Position numbers and translations under genes: made by a program. This document shows, piece by piece, positions 1 to 7,850 of a DNA stretch of 18,179 nucleotides. How positions within the stretch are numbered: position 1 is the stretch's first letter; every line of letters starts with the position of its first letter. Below the pieces are notes generated by a model. That model was given only the letters and a program-made list of their open reading frames with translations, did no database searches and was not told the DNA's origin. The stretch is from Phycisphaerales bacterium UBA4658 (lineage in GTDB: Bacteria; Planctomycetota; Phycisphaerae; Phycisphaerales; UBA1924), in assembly GCA_002405485.1 (NCBI GenBank), contig DHLW01000155.1:6690-24868 (forward strand), given 5' to 3'.

Positions 1-2139
1 GCCGCGCTCGCGCCCTGGATGACGCTCGATGGCGGGCCGGATGGGCCGTCGGCGCTGGCGTTCTCCGCCTCGGGCCGGCTGCTCCACGTGCTCGTGCATG
101 ACGATGCGACGCCGAGCGATGGACTGCCCAGCGATGTGCTGCTTCGGCTCGATGTCTCAACCGGACAGCTCACCCGGCAGGCGCGGCTGGAGGTCTTTGA
201 TCGCGGTGACATCTGGCCCCGGCTCAGCATGGCCCATCACAGGGCCCGGCTGTATGTGGGCACGGGTGGAATCGCAGGCGGACCTGGAGCCATCGGCGTG
301 TACACCGCCAATGCCGGATTCGGGGCGGGCACGCCGAGCGTGACATGGACGCTTCCCGGCGGAGCGTCGGCGGGTCCGGTGACGGGCATCGCCATCGACC
401 GCGACACGGGCACGATCTACGTCGCCAACGCGGCGGGGCTGCACCGGGCATCGATCCCGGCGTCCATCACCGCGACGCCGACGTTCACGACCTTCAGCAC
501 GATCACCGACGTCCGGGCGATCGCGTGGGGCGATCACTTCGGCTCCGGCCCGCAGCGCGGGCTCTATGTGCTTCGAGCGGCAACGGGCAACGGGAGCATC
601 GGCTGGATCCCCGCCGCACTCGCAGCCTCGTTCACCGGACTGACGCCCTCGGCGTATGTGAGCGCGGGTTCGCTGTGGCACGACCTGGCATTCACCGCCG
701 ACGGTCGGCTGATGGTCGGCGCGGACGAGGACGCCGAGATCATCCGCGACGACAGCGACACGCGGCTGGACTTTGACGCGTGGATGCGCGACGAGCTAGC
801 CCAGAACGTCGTCTTTGCCCGGGGGCTCATCTCGCCCGATGGCGAGCCCGCGGGGTGGGTCATCGACGCCGACACCGTGCCGTCTCTGCCCCGGTTTCAT
901 CCGGCCACGCCTGATGGTGCGGCGTGGGTGATTTTGACACTGCTCGTGCACGGCGAGATCAACTCCGATCCGGCCGTGCAGAGCGATGTGCGGAACATCC
1001 TCGTTCGGTACGCGGGACTGTCACCCGATGGCATCCGCCCCGCCCGGTCGGCCGATGGGATCTTCAAGCACTGGCTGAGCCCGATCACCGGCAACACCAA
1101 GCCAGGATGGCCCGATGAGTACGCCACGCTGAGCACGATGAAGATCGTCACCGCGGCGGCAAGGGCCATGGATGTGTTTCCCGATGATCCGGTGATCGCC
1201 CGCGCGGCGTCGCGGATCATCTTCGGCGTGCGCAACTGGGCGTCGTACTTCCAGGCCGGGACGCAGGCCCTGGCGTTCAAGGGGCTGCTGAGCGGCGCGC
1301 CCGGACCGGACACCACGTCCTGGGCTCGGCCGTTTCACGAGGGCATCCTGTTCGCCGAGCAGGCCGGTGCGTACGGCGGGACCGCGGGCCAGGCGATCGC
1401 GGCGTCGTGGTTCATGCGCGGCAACTGGCCGACGGCGTCGTTCGTGGTCGGCCGCCCGATCACCTCGGCGAACTCCGGGCAGTTCGACGCGGCGTTCCTG
1501 AGCATCTATCCCGCGCTTGTCAGTGCGCCGTTCCGCGCGAGCGTCCTGCCCGGGGGCTGGCGGACGCAGATCGAGAACATCCGCTGGTCCAACGCGGCGT
1601 GGACCGATGACAACGCGACGCTGTACGCGACGGTCTTCTCTGCCGGCACGTCGCCTGTGGGCTACAACGCCGACTCGCTCGTGAACCGCCCGGGCAATGT
1701 CTCCACGTTTCCCGCGCTCATGGCGCTGAGCTGCTTCGGCGACCCGGCAGAGGCCGTCGGCGCGTACGCCGCGTATCGCAAGGGCGCGAGGCAGACCTTC
1801 CGGTCCGGTGCGAGCATCCTGTATCGCAGGTCGACCGACGCGGGCAGCACGTTTGTCCCTGACAGCGCTGGACTGCCCGACGTCTCCATGGGAGCGCTCG
1901 GACTCGCCGAGCTCATTCAGCCCGGTGTGATTGATCAGGTGCTTGCGCGTCCGTATCCGCAGAAGGAGCTCTGCCCCGTGGACGTGACGGGCGATGGCCG
2001 GATCGACGCGGACGATCTGCACGCGCTGCTGGCCGCGCCGCAGGACCTCAACGGCGACGGCGTTGCCGGACCAGCCGACGTGGGATGCCTTGTGAACTGG
2101 CTCCGTCGTGCCGAGGCCCGCGATGTGACGGGTCGTTGA
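1..2139 (+). CDS. Large dockerin-bearing exported-type protein, propeller-like N-terminus (5' partial)
   Basis: The frame is open from the first base of the window, so the true start and any signal peptide lie upstream; 712 residues are visible. The first 260 or so residues look like a beta-propeller, with recurring strand-turn segments such as ARLYVGTGG, GTIYVANAAGLHRASI and DLAFTADGRLMVGAD. The middle (about 300-640) is helix-rich and W/A-rich and could be an alpha-toroid domain, but I do not recognise a family. The C-terminus has two EF-hand-like calcium loops of dockerin type (DVTGDGRIDADD and DLNGDGVAGPAD), then a short R-rich tail without the Gly-Cys ending of the gene at 2167-3666. It converges on that gene with only 27 bases between stops. 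A role in extracellular or surface carbohydrate or protein binding is inference; no catalytic motif is visible. Confidence 0.8.
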   Translation, partial: AALAPWMTLDGGPDGPSALAFSASGRLLHVLVHDDATPSDGLPSDVLLRLDVSTGQLTRQARLEVFDRGDIWPRLSMAHHRARLYVGTGGIAGGPGAIGVYTANAGFGAGTPSVTWTLPGGASAGPVTGIAIDRDTGTIYVANAAGLHRASIPASITATPTFTTFSTITDVRAIAWGDHFGSGPQRGLYVLRAATGNGSIGWIPAALAASFTGLTPSAYVSAGSLWHDLAFTADGRLMVGADEDAEIIRDDSDTRLDFDAWMRDELAQNVVFARGLISPDGEPAGWVIDADTVPSLPRFHPATPDGAAWVILTLLVHGEINSDPAVQSDVRNILVRYAGLSPDGIRPARSADGIFKHWLSPITGNTKPGWPDEYATLSTMKIVTAAARAMDVFPDDPVIARAASRIIFGVRNWASYFQAGTQALAFKGLLSGAPGPDTTSWARPFHEGILFAEQAGAYGGTAGQAIAASWFMRGNWPTASFVVGRPITSANSGQFDAAFLSIYPALVSAPFRASVLPGGWRTQIENIRWSNAAWTDDNATLYATVFSAGTSPVGYNADSLVNRPGNVSTFPALMALSCFGDPAEAVGAYAAYRKGARQTFRSGASILYRRSTDAGSTFVPDSAGLPDVSMGALGLAELIQPGVIDQVLARPYPQKELCPVDVTGDGRIDADDLHALLAAPQDLNGDGVAGPADVGCLVNWLRRAEARDVTGR

Positions 2140-2146
2140 TCGCCCG
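2129..2146. terminator. Small hairpin between convergent genes
   Basis: CGGGTCG, loop TTGAT, CGCCCG gives a six-pair stem with one bulged T, and the TGA stop of the plus-strand gene falls in the loop. It is the only hairpin I see in the 27-base gap between two convergent stops. There is no T-run on either side, so a terminator role is only a suggestion. Confidence 0.25.
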
Positions 2147-2166
2147 ACGCGGTGGGTGAGCGCCGT

Positions 2167-3666
2167 TCAGCAGCCCGAGAACCAGGCGTTCAGGAACGCG
2201 AAGATGTCCGTCACGCCAAGCCCGGACTGGCCGTCGAAATCGGCGTCGGGAAGGCCGGCAAACCAGGCGTTGAGGAATGCGAAGATGTCCGCAGCGCTCA
2301 GCACGCCTGAGCCGTCAAAGTCGGCCGCGCACGGCGGGGAGCACAGCTCGACATCATCCTGGTCGATGACGCCGTCCCCGTTCACGTCGTGCATGTCGAA
2401 GTTCGCGCCATAGCTGATGATCTTCACCTGTCCATCGACCATCCCGTCGCCGTCCTCCGGGCCGCCATCGAGTGCGGCGATGCGGTCGAGCACGGCGGAG
2501 CGATCCGCGGCGGTCACCGAGCCGTCGCCCGTGACATCTCCCTGAACGCTCCCGAACCCGACGTCGGTCCAGACATACAGCCCATCCGACGCCGACGTGT
2601 AGGTCGTGCCCACGATGAACCGGCACTCCCAATCCGTCGGGTCCAGGGCGTCTGACAGCGGCTGCGAAGCCCAGTCGATCGTGAGCTCGCGCGAGAGCCC
2701 CGACAGCGGACGCGACTGCGCCCCGGTGATCAGATCGGCGATGCCCTCGGCGATTGAAGTCTGATTTCCGGCGTCAAGATCGATCGGCTCGGCCGGCTGG
2801 CCGCAGAGCTGCCCGGCCCCGATCTGGTCCAGTGCGACCACCAGCGAGACCGTCGTTTCATCACAGGACAGATCATGGCTGAATCGCATCCGCGTCACCG
2901 GGTCGTACAGCCCCGGTGCGGAACCCCCGAGCATCAGACTCGCCCACTGCTGGCCCCCGCTGCGCTGAAAGAATCGGCCCTCGACGATCCACGTGTCGCC
3001 CGGCTGAAACTTCCCGTTGGCGGGGTTGCTCCGGCTCACCACCGTAATCGGAAAGCACCCGCAGAACGCAAGCACCCAGTCGGCGCCGGTTCGGCAGACC
3101 TGGGGATGGCTCGTCCACGGCTGGAACAGATCTTTGCCGCTCACCGCTGCCCGGTTGCCGATCGATCCGTAGGGGCGAGAACCGAAGCGCCCGACGTTGC
3201 CCAGATGACGCGTCGCCGCGACGCTCGGGATCTCGCCTCCGGTGTCGCGGTTGTCGTCAACGTCGATCTCAAAGAACCCGTAGACAGGGCCGTCCCCGTA
3301 TCGGTCCGGCTCGTACCCGTCCGAGGTCAGGCCGATCGGTCCAGGCGGACAGACAAGACCGTCGAAGACGATGTCGATCCGCGCGAGTCGAGCCGTCGAA
3401 CTCGACGTCGTTGAGCCGGAGTACGGATCCGTCGAAGCGGTCGGAGATTGCCACTTTGAGAACTTGACCTTGATGACGTCCGGCTTGGCCCAGTTCGGGT
3501 TGATCGGACCGCAGTTGCAAGAATCGGTCTTCCGAACGAGCGTGTCCCCCGCCGGGTCGTGGTATGTCTGCGTGTCGCCCGCCCGGGCAGGTGCGACGCC
3601 CAGACTCATGGCCAGCGCGGTTGACGCGATCGCCCATGAGCGGAGTTGTGCGCGGACCGGTGTCAC
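2167..3666 (-). CDS. Secreted GC-type dockerin-domain protein
   Basis: 499 aa. The start is GTG at 3666, overlapping the TGA of the upstream response regulator gene as GTGA, with a GAGG ribosome site about 10 nt upstream inside that gene. Residues 1-29 form a Sec signal peptide ending APARA before GDTQ. The body (30-370) holds several Cys residues and a DVDDNRDTGGE segment; I recognise no enzyme family. Calcium-loop motifs follow at DVTGDGSVTAAD (378-388) and DVNGDGVIDQDD (427-438). The last 54 residues (C446-C499) are two similar halves, each D-x-D/N-G plus DIFAFLNAWF, and the protein ends in Gly-Cys. This matches the 'GC-type dockerin' C-terminus found in Phycisphaerales surface proteins and thought to act in anchoring or sorting. 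It is the last gene of a four-gene overlapping operon with a two-component system. Confidence 0.88.
   Translation of the reverse strand: MTPVRAQLRSWAIASTALAMSLGVAPARAGDTQTYHDPAGDTLVRKTDSCNCGPINPNWAKPDVIKVKFSKWQSPTASTDPYSGSTTSSSTARLARIDIVFDGLVCPPGPIGLTSDGYEPDRYGDGPVYGFFEIDVDDNRDTGGEIPSVAATRHLGNVGRFGSRPYGSIGNRAAVSGKDLFQPWTSHPQVCRTGADWVLAFCGCFPITVVSRSNPANGKFQPGDTWIVEGRFFQRSGGQQWASLMLGGSAPGLYDPVTRMRFSHDLSCDETTVSLVVALDQIGAGQLCGQPAEPIDLDAGNQTSIAEGIADLITGAQSRPLSGLSRELTIDWASQPLSDALDPTDWECRFIVGTTYTSASDGLYVWTDVGFGSVQGDVTGDGSVTAADRSAVLDRIAALDGGPEDGDGMVDGQVKIISYGANFDMHDVNGDGVIDQDDVELCSPPCAADFDGSGVLSAADIFAFLNAWFAGLPDADFDGQSGLGVTDIFAFLNAWFSGC
2180..2290 (-). repeat. Tandem repeat encoding the duplicated GC-dockerin halves
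   Basis: A 30-base unit at 2261-2290 recurs at 2180-2209 with two mismatches and a period of 81 bases (27 codons). Each copy encodes DIFAFLNAWF. The near-identity at DNA level suggests a recent duplication or gene conversion between the halves, not just protein-level conservation. Confidence 0.8.
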
Positions 3667-5231
3667 CGTCTGGAGACCTCGAGCACGTACTGGTCCAGTC
3701 CATACCGCTCAATCCGGTACCGGATGCTGCTCCGCTGCATTCCGATGAGTTTGGCCGCCCGGGAGACGTTGCCCCGGGTGTGCTTCAGGGCCTGCTTGAT
3801 GAGCTCTTTCTCCACCTCGGTGACGGTGTGCACCCCACGCTGGAAGTCGAACACCGGGACGCCTGGCGCTCCACCAGTCCCGTTGCCGGCCGGGAGCGTT
3901 GCGACCGTCTCGGGTCCGTGACGCATGATCGGCCCGGCCACGCGCTCGCCCAGGCGTCCGCCGATACCGAGTTCAGAGCCGTCGACAAGTCCTTCGCCGG
4001 CCACGGTTCTGAGCGACAACCCGAGATCATCCGGCTCGACGGTGTCGCTGTCGGAGAGCATCACGGCCCGCTGCACCGCGTTCACGAGCTCGCGCACATT
4101 CCCCGGCCAGTCATGGATTTGGATCGCCACCCGAGAGGCATCCGACAGCCGCTTGCCGGTCCGGGCATAGCGTCGGCCAAGCCGTTCCAGCATGGCCTCG
4201 GCGATGAGCACGGCGTCCTCCCCGCGGTCGCGCAAAGCCGGTAGACGCACGGTGAAGGCGTTCAATCGATACAGCAGGTCTCGCCGGAATGATCCCGCCC
4301 GGACACGATCCTCCAGATTCTGGTTGCTCGCGGCGATCACCCGCACGCGCACCCGCCGCTCCTTGCTCCCGCCGACACGCCGGTACACGCCGTGCTCCAC
4401 CACGGTCAGCAGTTTGGCCTGGAACTCCAGCGGCGTCTCGGAGACTTCGTCCAGGAAGATCGTCCCGCCGTCGGCCATTTCGAACAGCCCGGCCTTGGCC
4501 TCGCGGGCGTCAGTGAACGCTCCCTTCTCGTGCCCGAACAGCTCGCTCTCGACGAGCGTCGACGGCAGAGCGGAGCAGTTCACATGCACAAACGGAGCAT
4601 CCGACGATCGTCCCTCGCCCTTGCATGCCCGCGCGTGAATGTGCCGCGCCAGCACGCCCTTGCCCGACCCGGTCTCGCCGGTGATGAGGATGCAGGGGAG
4701 CCCTCCCCCCGTGTCGGCTCCGGCGTCGGGCAACGGGATCGCCGAGAGCCGATCGGCCATCGCGACGGTGGAGCGCCACGCCGAGCTCTCCCCCACCACT
4801 TCGGCCTCCTGCTCCCGCGACTTTTCCAGCCGCTGATAGAGCTTGACGCGCTTCTTGAGCTGCCGAAGCTCGACCCACCGAGCGACCTGAATCGACAGCT
4901 CCTCGAGGGAGAGGGGCTTTTGGATGTAGTCGTCAGCGCCCAGCCGCATCGCGGCGACCGCGTTCTCCACGCTGGAAAACGCGGTCATGACCACCACCGC
5001 TCCATCAAACCCGCTCCCGCTGTCGCGGAGCTCCTTCACGAACTCCAGCCCGTTCTCGTGAGACCCGAGCATCACGTCGGTGAGCACAACGTCGAAGTCG
5101 GTCCCGGCCAGGGCTTCCCGAGCGGCCTTGAGCGTGGCAACATCGGTGACCTGATACCCGGATTTGGTGAGGGCGCGACGGATTGTGAATCTCAAATTCT
5201 CCTCGTCCTCAATCACCAGCAGATTGGCCAT
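3663..5231 (-). CDS. NtrC/PilR-type sigma-54 response regulator
   Basis: 522 aa. Receiver domain at 1-120: acidic pocket E8/D9, phospho-acceptor D52 in VLTDVML, T83, K105. AAA+ domain at about 145-390: Walker A GETGSGKG (185-192), Walker B GTIFLDEV (256-263) and WPGNVREL (375-382). The sigma-54 contact loop reads GAFTDA (237-242) instead of the usual GAFTGA. A loose Gly-rich linker (400-465) leads to a Fis-type helix-turn-helix (about 480-512, RGNVSRAAKLIGMQRSSIRYRI). It should activate RpoN-dependent promoters when phosphorylated. The ATG at 5231 has a GGAG ribosome site 7 nt upstream and overlaps the kinase gene's end by 23 nt. The stop overlaps the GTG of the dockerin gene. Its targets are unknown; I found no convincing -24/-12 promoter in the window. 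Confidence 0.96.
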   Translation of the reverse strand: MANLLVIEDEENLRFTIRRALTKSGYQVTDVATLKAAREALAGTDFDVVLTDVMLGSHENGLEFVKELRDSGSGFDGAVVVMTAFSSVENAVAAMRLGADDYIQKPLSLEELSIQVARWVELRQLKKRVKLYQRLEKSREQEAEVVGESSAWRSTVAMADRLSAIPLPDAGADTGGGLPCILITGETGSGKGVLARHIHARACKGEGRSSDAPFVHVNCSALPSTLVESELFGHEKGAFTDAREAKAGLFEMADGGTIFLDEVSETPLEFQAKLLTVVEHGVYRRVGGSKERRVRVRVIAASNQNLEDRVRAGSFRRDLLYRLNAFTVRLPALRDRGEDAVLIAEAMLERLGRRYARTGKRLSDASRVAIQIHDWPGNVRELVNAVQRAVMLSDSDTVEPDDLGLSLRTVAGEGLVDGSELGIGGRLGERVAGPIMRHGPETVATLPAGNGTGGAPGVPVFDFQRGVHTVTEVEKELIKQALKHTRGNVSRAAKLIGMQRSSIRYRIERYGLDQYVLEVSRR

Positions 5232-6873
5232 GGTCCGCTCCAGTCTGGCCAGAGTTGGCCAGTGCTGTCTCCGATGCGCTGGCCAGGTCTGGCCGGTTCA
5301 TCGGAATCTCGATCGTCATGCGAGTTCCCACGACTCTGGATCCGAGAACAGGCCCTTCCTGGGCGTTCCTGGGGTCCATTCCGACAATTCGCGGACTTTC
5401 CACATGAATCCGCCCGCCGTGGGCTCGCACGACCTGCTGAGCGATTGCAAGACCAATGCCATTCCCGTCGCGCTTGGTGGTGAAATAGGGACGGAAGATC
5501 TTCTCGTGCAAAGTGGATGAAATGCCCATGCCGGTGTCGGTGATCGCAAGCTGAAAAGCCGGCGGATGCCCAGCTTTGTCCCGAGCGGGCTGTTGCCGGG
5601 CTTCGACCCGAACCAGCGGGGCAGGACAGGCCTTTCGAGCGTCGGGGCTTCCGGCGGCATCGATGGCGTTGGAGACGATCGCGGAGACGGCGTGCTCGAG
5701 ATGTCGAGCATCCATCCAGACCTTCGGAAGCGCAGCCTCGACGCGGAGCTGCAGAAAGACGCCCCGGGTCTGCGCCGCGGGCTCGTGGGCGCGGATGAGC
5801 CCTTCCAGCCAGGGGGCGACATCGGTGGGTTCGGGGACGACCTCAGCGGGACGGGTGACGTTGAGCAGTTCGTTGAGCCACCGCTCGAATCGATCCACGC
5901 TGTCGATGATGCGGTCCTGGCTTTCTCGCATCTCCGCGATGGCCCTTGCCGAGGGTTGGGTGGTGTCGCGGAGCTCGGACCGCGTGAGTTCGGCGAGCCC
6001 CCGAATGCCCCCGAGCGGATTGCGGAGATTGTGCGCCAGACGCCGGACCATCTCGCCGACGGCGGCGAGCCGCTCGCGGTCGACCCGATCTTCCTGCATC
6101 GACCTGACCATGCCGGCCATCTGGTTCACTTCGGTGGAGAGGCGAGCCAGTTCGTCGGCCCGGGCGCTCTCGGGGACGGGGATGCGGTAGGAGAACTCTC
6201 CCTCGGCGATGCGAGCGGCAGCGACGCGGAGCTGCGCGACCGGGAGCAGGACCCACCGACGGATCAGTGCCACGCCGAGCGCGGCGGTGAGCAGCACCAG
6301 CAGCAGCGCGGCGGCAAGCACGATCAGCAAGCGGTCGCGGAGGGCGTCGCCGAAGCGGATGGCCCGGGCGGTCTCCCCGACAATGCGGCCTTCGATCCGC
6401 TCGATCAGCTCGTGCACGCCCGCGAGCCGTCCGAGGTCTTCGGCGCTTGGACCTCCGGTGGTGCGTGTCGAAGCGCGAACGCACTCGGTTGCTTCGAGCA
6501 GGCGGGTTCGGAGATTGACGAGCCCGTTCCGGCCCGTGCGGAGCGACCACTCGCCGAGTTCATCCGGATCCGCGGCGACGCGAGCCAGTTCAGCTTCCGC
6601 GGCGTGGGCGGCGGCAAGGGTGGCATTTTCCACGGCGGGCGATCCCGGCTCGGGGGTGTCGTGCCGCATCGTCTCCACGTGCTCCTTCACCCGTCCGAGC
6701 GAGGCGAGCACGATGCTCATGCCCCGAAAGGGGCTGCGAATGTCGTTCTGCATGGTCGCAAACGCCCACCACGAGGCGCCGACCGCGAGCGCCACGGCCA
6801 AGGCGATCACGCCCAGGAGAATGCCGAACTTGACTCGGAGCGACACGTCTGGAGTGTACCGGTCAGCGTTCAC
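5209..6873 (-). CDS. Two-TM sensor histidine kinase with HAMP domain
   Basis: 554 aa. Membrane segments lie at about 13-37 and 183-204 and enclose a helical sensor region of about 140 residues. A HAMP domain (204-257) follows, then HisKA with phospho-acceptor H281 in RRLAHNLRNPLGGI, and a HATPase with N402 (SNAIDAAG), DTGMGI (446-451) and RDGNGIGLA (469-476). It is of the NtrB/PilS/ZraS-like type and is the obvious partner of the regulator gene that overlaps its 3' end. The start is GTG at 6873, in a GTGA overlap with the prepilin-like gene; there is no well-spaced ribosome site, so translation is probably coupled. The last 28 residues (527-554) extend past the kinase core and are encoded by the TGGCCA repeat cluster. 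Confidence 0.95.
   Translation of the reverse strand: MNADRYTPDVSLRVKFGILLGVIALAVALAVGASWWAFATMQNDIRSPFRGMSIVLASLGRVKEHVETMRHDTPEPGSPAVENATLAAAHAAEAELARVAADPDELGEWSLRTGRNGLVNLRTRLLEATECVRASTRTTGGPSAEDLGRLAGVHELIERIEGRIVGETARAIRFGDALRDRLLIVLAAALLLVLLTAALGVALIRRWVLLPVAQLRVAAARIAEGEFSYRIPVPESARADELARLSTEVNQMAGMVRSMQEDRVDRERLAAVGEMVRRLAHNLRNPLGGIRGLAELTRSELRDTTQPSARAIAEMRESQDRIIDSVDRFERWLNELLNVTRPAEVVPEPTDVAPWLEGLIRAHEPAAQTRGVFLQLRVEAALPKVWMDARHLEHAVSAIVSNAIDAAGSPDARKACPAPLVRVEARQQPARDKAGHPPAFQLAITDTGMGISSTLHEKIFRPYFTTKRDGNGIGLAIAQQVVRAHGGRIHVESPRIVGMDPRNAQEGPVLGSRVVGTRMTIEIPMNRPDLASASETALANSGQTGADHGQSAGD
5225..5297. repeat. TGGCCA repeat cluster at the kinase/regulator junction
   Basis: TGGCCA occurs at 5225-5230, 5246-5251, 5256-5261 and 5280-5285, with the near copy TGGCCG at 5290-5295. 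Two 19-bp composites, CTGGCCAGAGTTGGCCAGT (5245-5263) and CTGGCCAGGTCTGGCCGGT (5279-5297), form direct repeats 34 bp apart. The copies fall in different reading frames of the kinase tail, so the repetition is at DNA level, not protein level. They lie just before and across the regulator's start codon (5229-5231). A binding-site array is possible; the function is unknown. Confidence 0.6.
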
Positions 6874-7703
6874 TCACCGGCGTCGAAGGCCCAGTTCCAA
6901 GAGGGTTCGTTCAGCGGGCTCGTGGAGTGCGCGACATGCCCGTCAAGGAACGCCGCGTTGATGCCCGAGCCGTGCCGAAGACCCGGGAACCACGCCCGAT
7001 CGCCGGCGAAGAGGCGGCTGTCGAGGGATGGACCGGTGAACAGGGGCAGGGCGTTTCGACGCCCCGCGGCGGCCCCGTCCACGTCGATTGCCAGCGGAAT
7101 GCTCGCAGGCGAGGCCCGCTCATTTCCGAACATGATGCGTGCACTGAGCGCCACCGGGGCGGTGGACCCGCGCCGCCAGTTGGCCTCGGACTGATGCAGG
7201 CGGATGTTGAAGCCGTAGGAGATGCTTGCCGGGGGAGAGACCGCGCCTTGTGAGCACGGCACGCCGCGGCGCAACACCAGTTCACCCCTGACCGATGGGC
7301 AGCGCATCGGATCGCGCCCTTGAGCGTCGGGGAGGCGGATGGCCTGCACGAGGCCGTTGGACCAGAACTCATCGAGCCCGTACTGGGATTCGATGAACGT
7401 TTCCAGCCGGAAGTGCTTCAGGGGGACGACCCGCTGGGAGGCATCGGCGTCATCATCCTCCCCGCGCCACGGATGCAGAGCCTCGTCGGCGAACACCCCG
7501 AAGTCAAAGGCGACGGTTCGAAGTGCGACCTGGCATTTGAATGAGCGAGCGGACTCGACCGCCCCCCGCACTCCGGGGAGGAGCACCGCCAGCAGCACGG
7601 CGACGATCGCCAGAACGATGAGCAGTTCGGTGAGCGTGAAGCCACGCGGCGTCGGTCTGGCGACGCTCAGAAGCCGATGGTCATGCGGCTGTGGGGCAAT
7701 CAC
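6870..7703 (-). CDS. Prepilin-like protein with H-X9-DG motif (DUF1559-type)
   Basis: 277 aa from GTG at 7703. A 21-residue leader ends in Gly before FTLTELLIVLAIVAVLLAV, with the expected Glu at +5 of the mature protein. This is a type IV prepilin/pseudopilin cleavage-methylation signal followed by a hydrophobic helix. Near the C-terminus HGSGINAAFLDGHV has H244 and DG254-255 separated by exactly nine residues, the H-X9-DG motif of the planctomycete DUF1559-type family. I chose 7703 over an in-frame ATG at 7799 because the leader then has normal length and a promoter candidate lies inside the longer version. The stop overlaps the kinase start (GTGA, 6870-6873). It probably sits in the inner membrane or a pseudopilus; whether it feeds the kinase is inference. 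Confidence 0.88.
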   Translation of the reverse strand: MIAPQPHDHRLLSVARPTPRGFTLTELLIVLAIVAVLLAVLLPGVRGAVESARSFKCQVALRTVAFDFGVFADEALHPWRGEDDDADASQRVVPLKHFRLETFIESQYGLDEFWSNGLVQAIRLPDAQGRDPMRCPSVRGELVLRRGVPCSQGAVSPPASISYGFNIRLHQSEANWRRGSTAPVALSARIMFGNERASPASIPLAIDVDGAAAGRRNALPLFTGPSLDSRLFAGDRAWFPGLRHGSGINAAFLDGHVAHSTSPLNEPSWNWAFDAGE

Positions 7704-7734
7704 GGTGGAACACTCTCTGCGAACGGGCTCTGTT

Positions 7735-7763
7735 GGTGTACCACAGCCACCCCCGGCCGTCAA
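7735..7763 (-). promoter_or_regulatory. Candidate sigma-70-type promoter for the prepilin/two-component operon
   Basis: Reading the minus strand, TTGACG (7763-7758; five of six consensus bases) lies 17 bases before TACACC (7740-7735; three of six). Transcription would start near 7728, about 25 bases before the GTG at 7703, which fits that start choice. A second -10-like hexamer, TACAAT (7819-7814), lies further upstream without a recognisable -35. Confidence 0.4.
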
Positions 7764-7832
7764 TGGCCACTGGCGGTTTCTGCCCCACTTGCCCGTCATG
7801 TGGGCACATCGGAATTGTATGGAAGTTCGAGT

Positions 7833-7850
7833 CTATTGGTCGGCTATTGG
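7833..7850 (-). repeat. Direct repeat CTATTGG, 11-bp period
   Basis: On the plus strand CTATTGG occurs at 7833-7839 and 7844-7850 (CCAATAG on the transcribed strand), exactly 11 bp apart, so both copies face the same side of the helix. They overlap the truD stop and lie just upstream of the TACAAT hexamer at 7819-7814. The placement would suit an activator site for the downstream operon; no regulator is known. Confidence 0.35.

Noticed and set aside
1021..2022. 333-aa minus-strand open frame rich in R, A and H
   Set aside because: It is antisense to the dockerin-bearing gene, has the arginine-rich composition typical of shadow frames, and lacks a motif or ribosome site.
7704..7799. N-terminal extension of the prepilin-like gene to ATG 7799
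   Set aside because: It would give a 53-residue leader, too long for a prepilin signal, and would place the promoter candidate inside the coding region.
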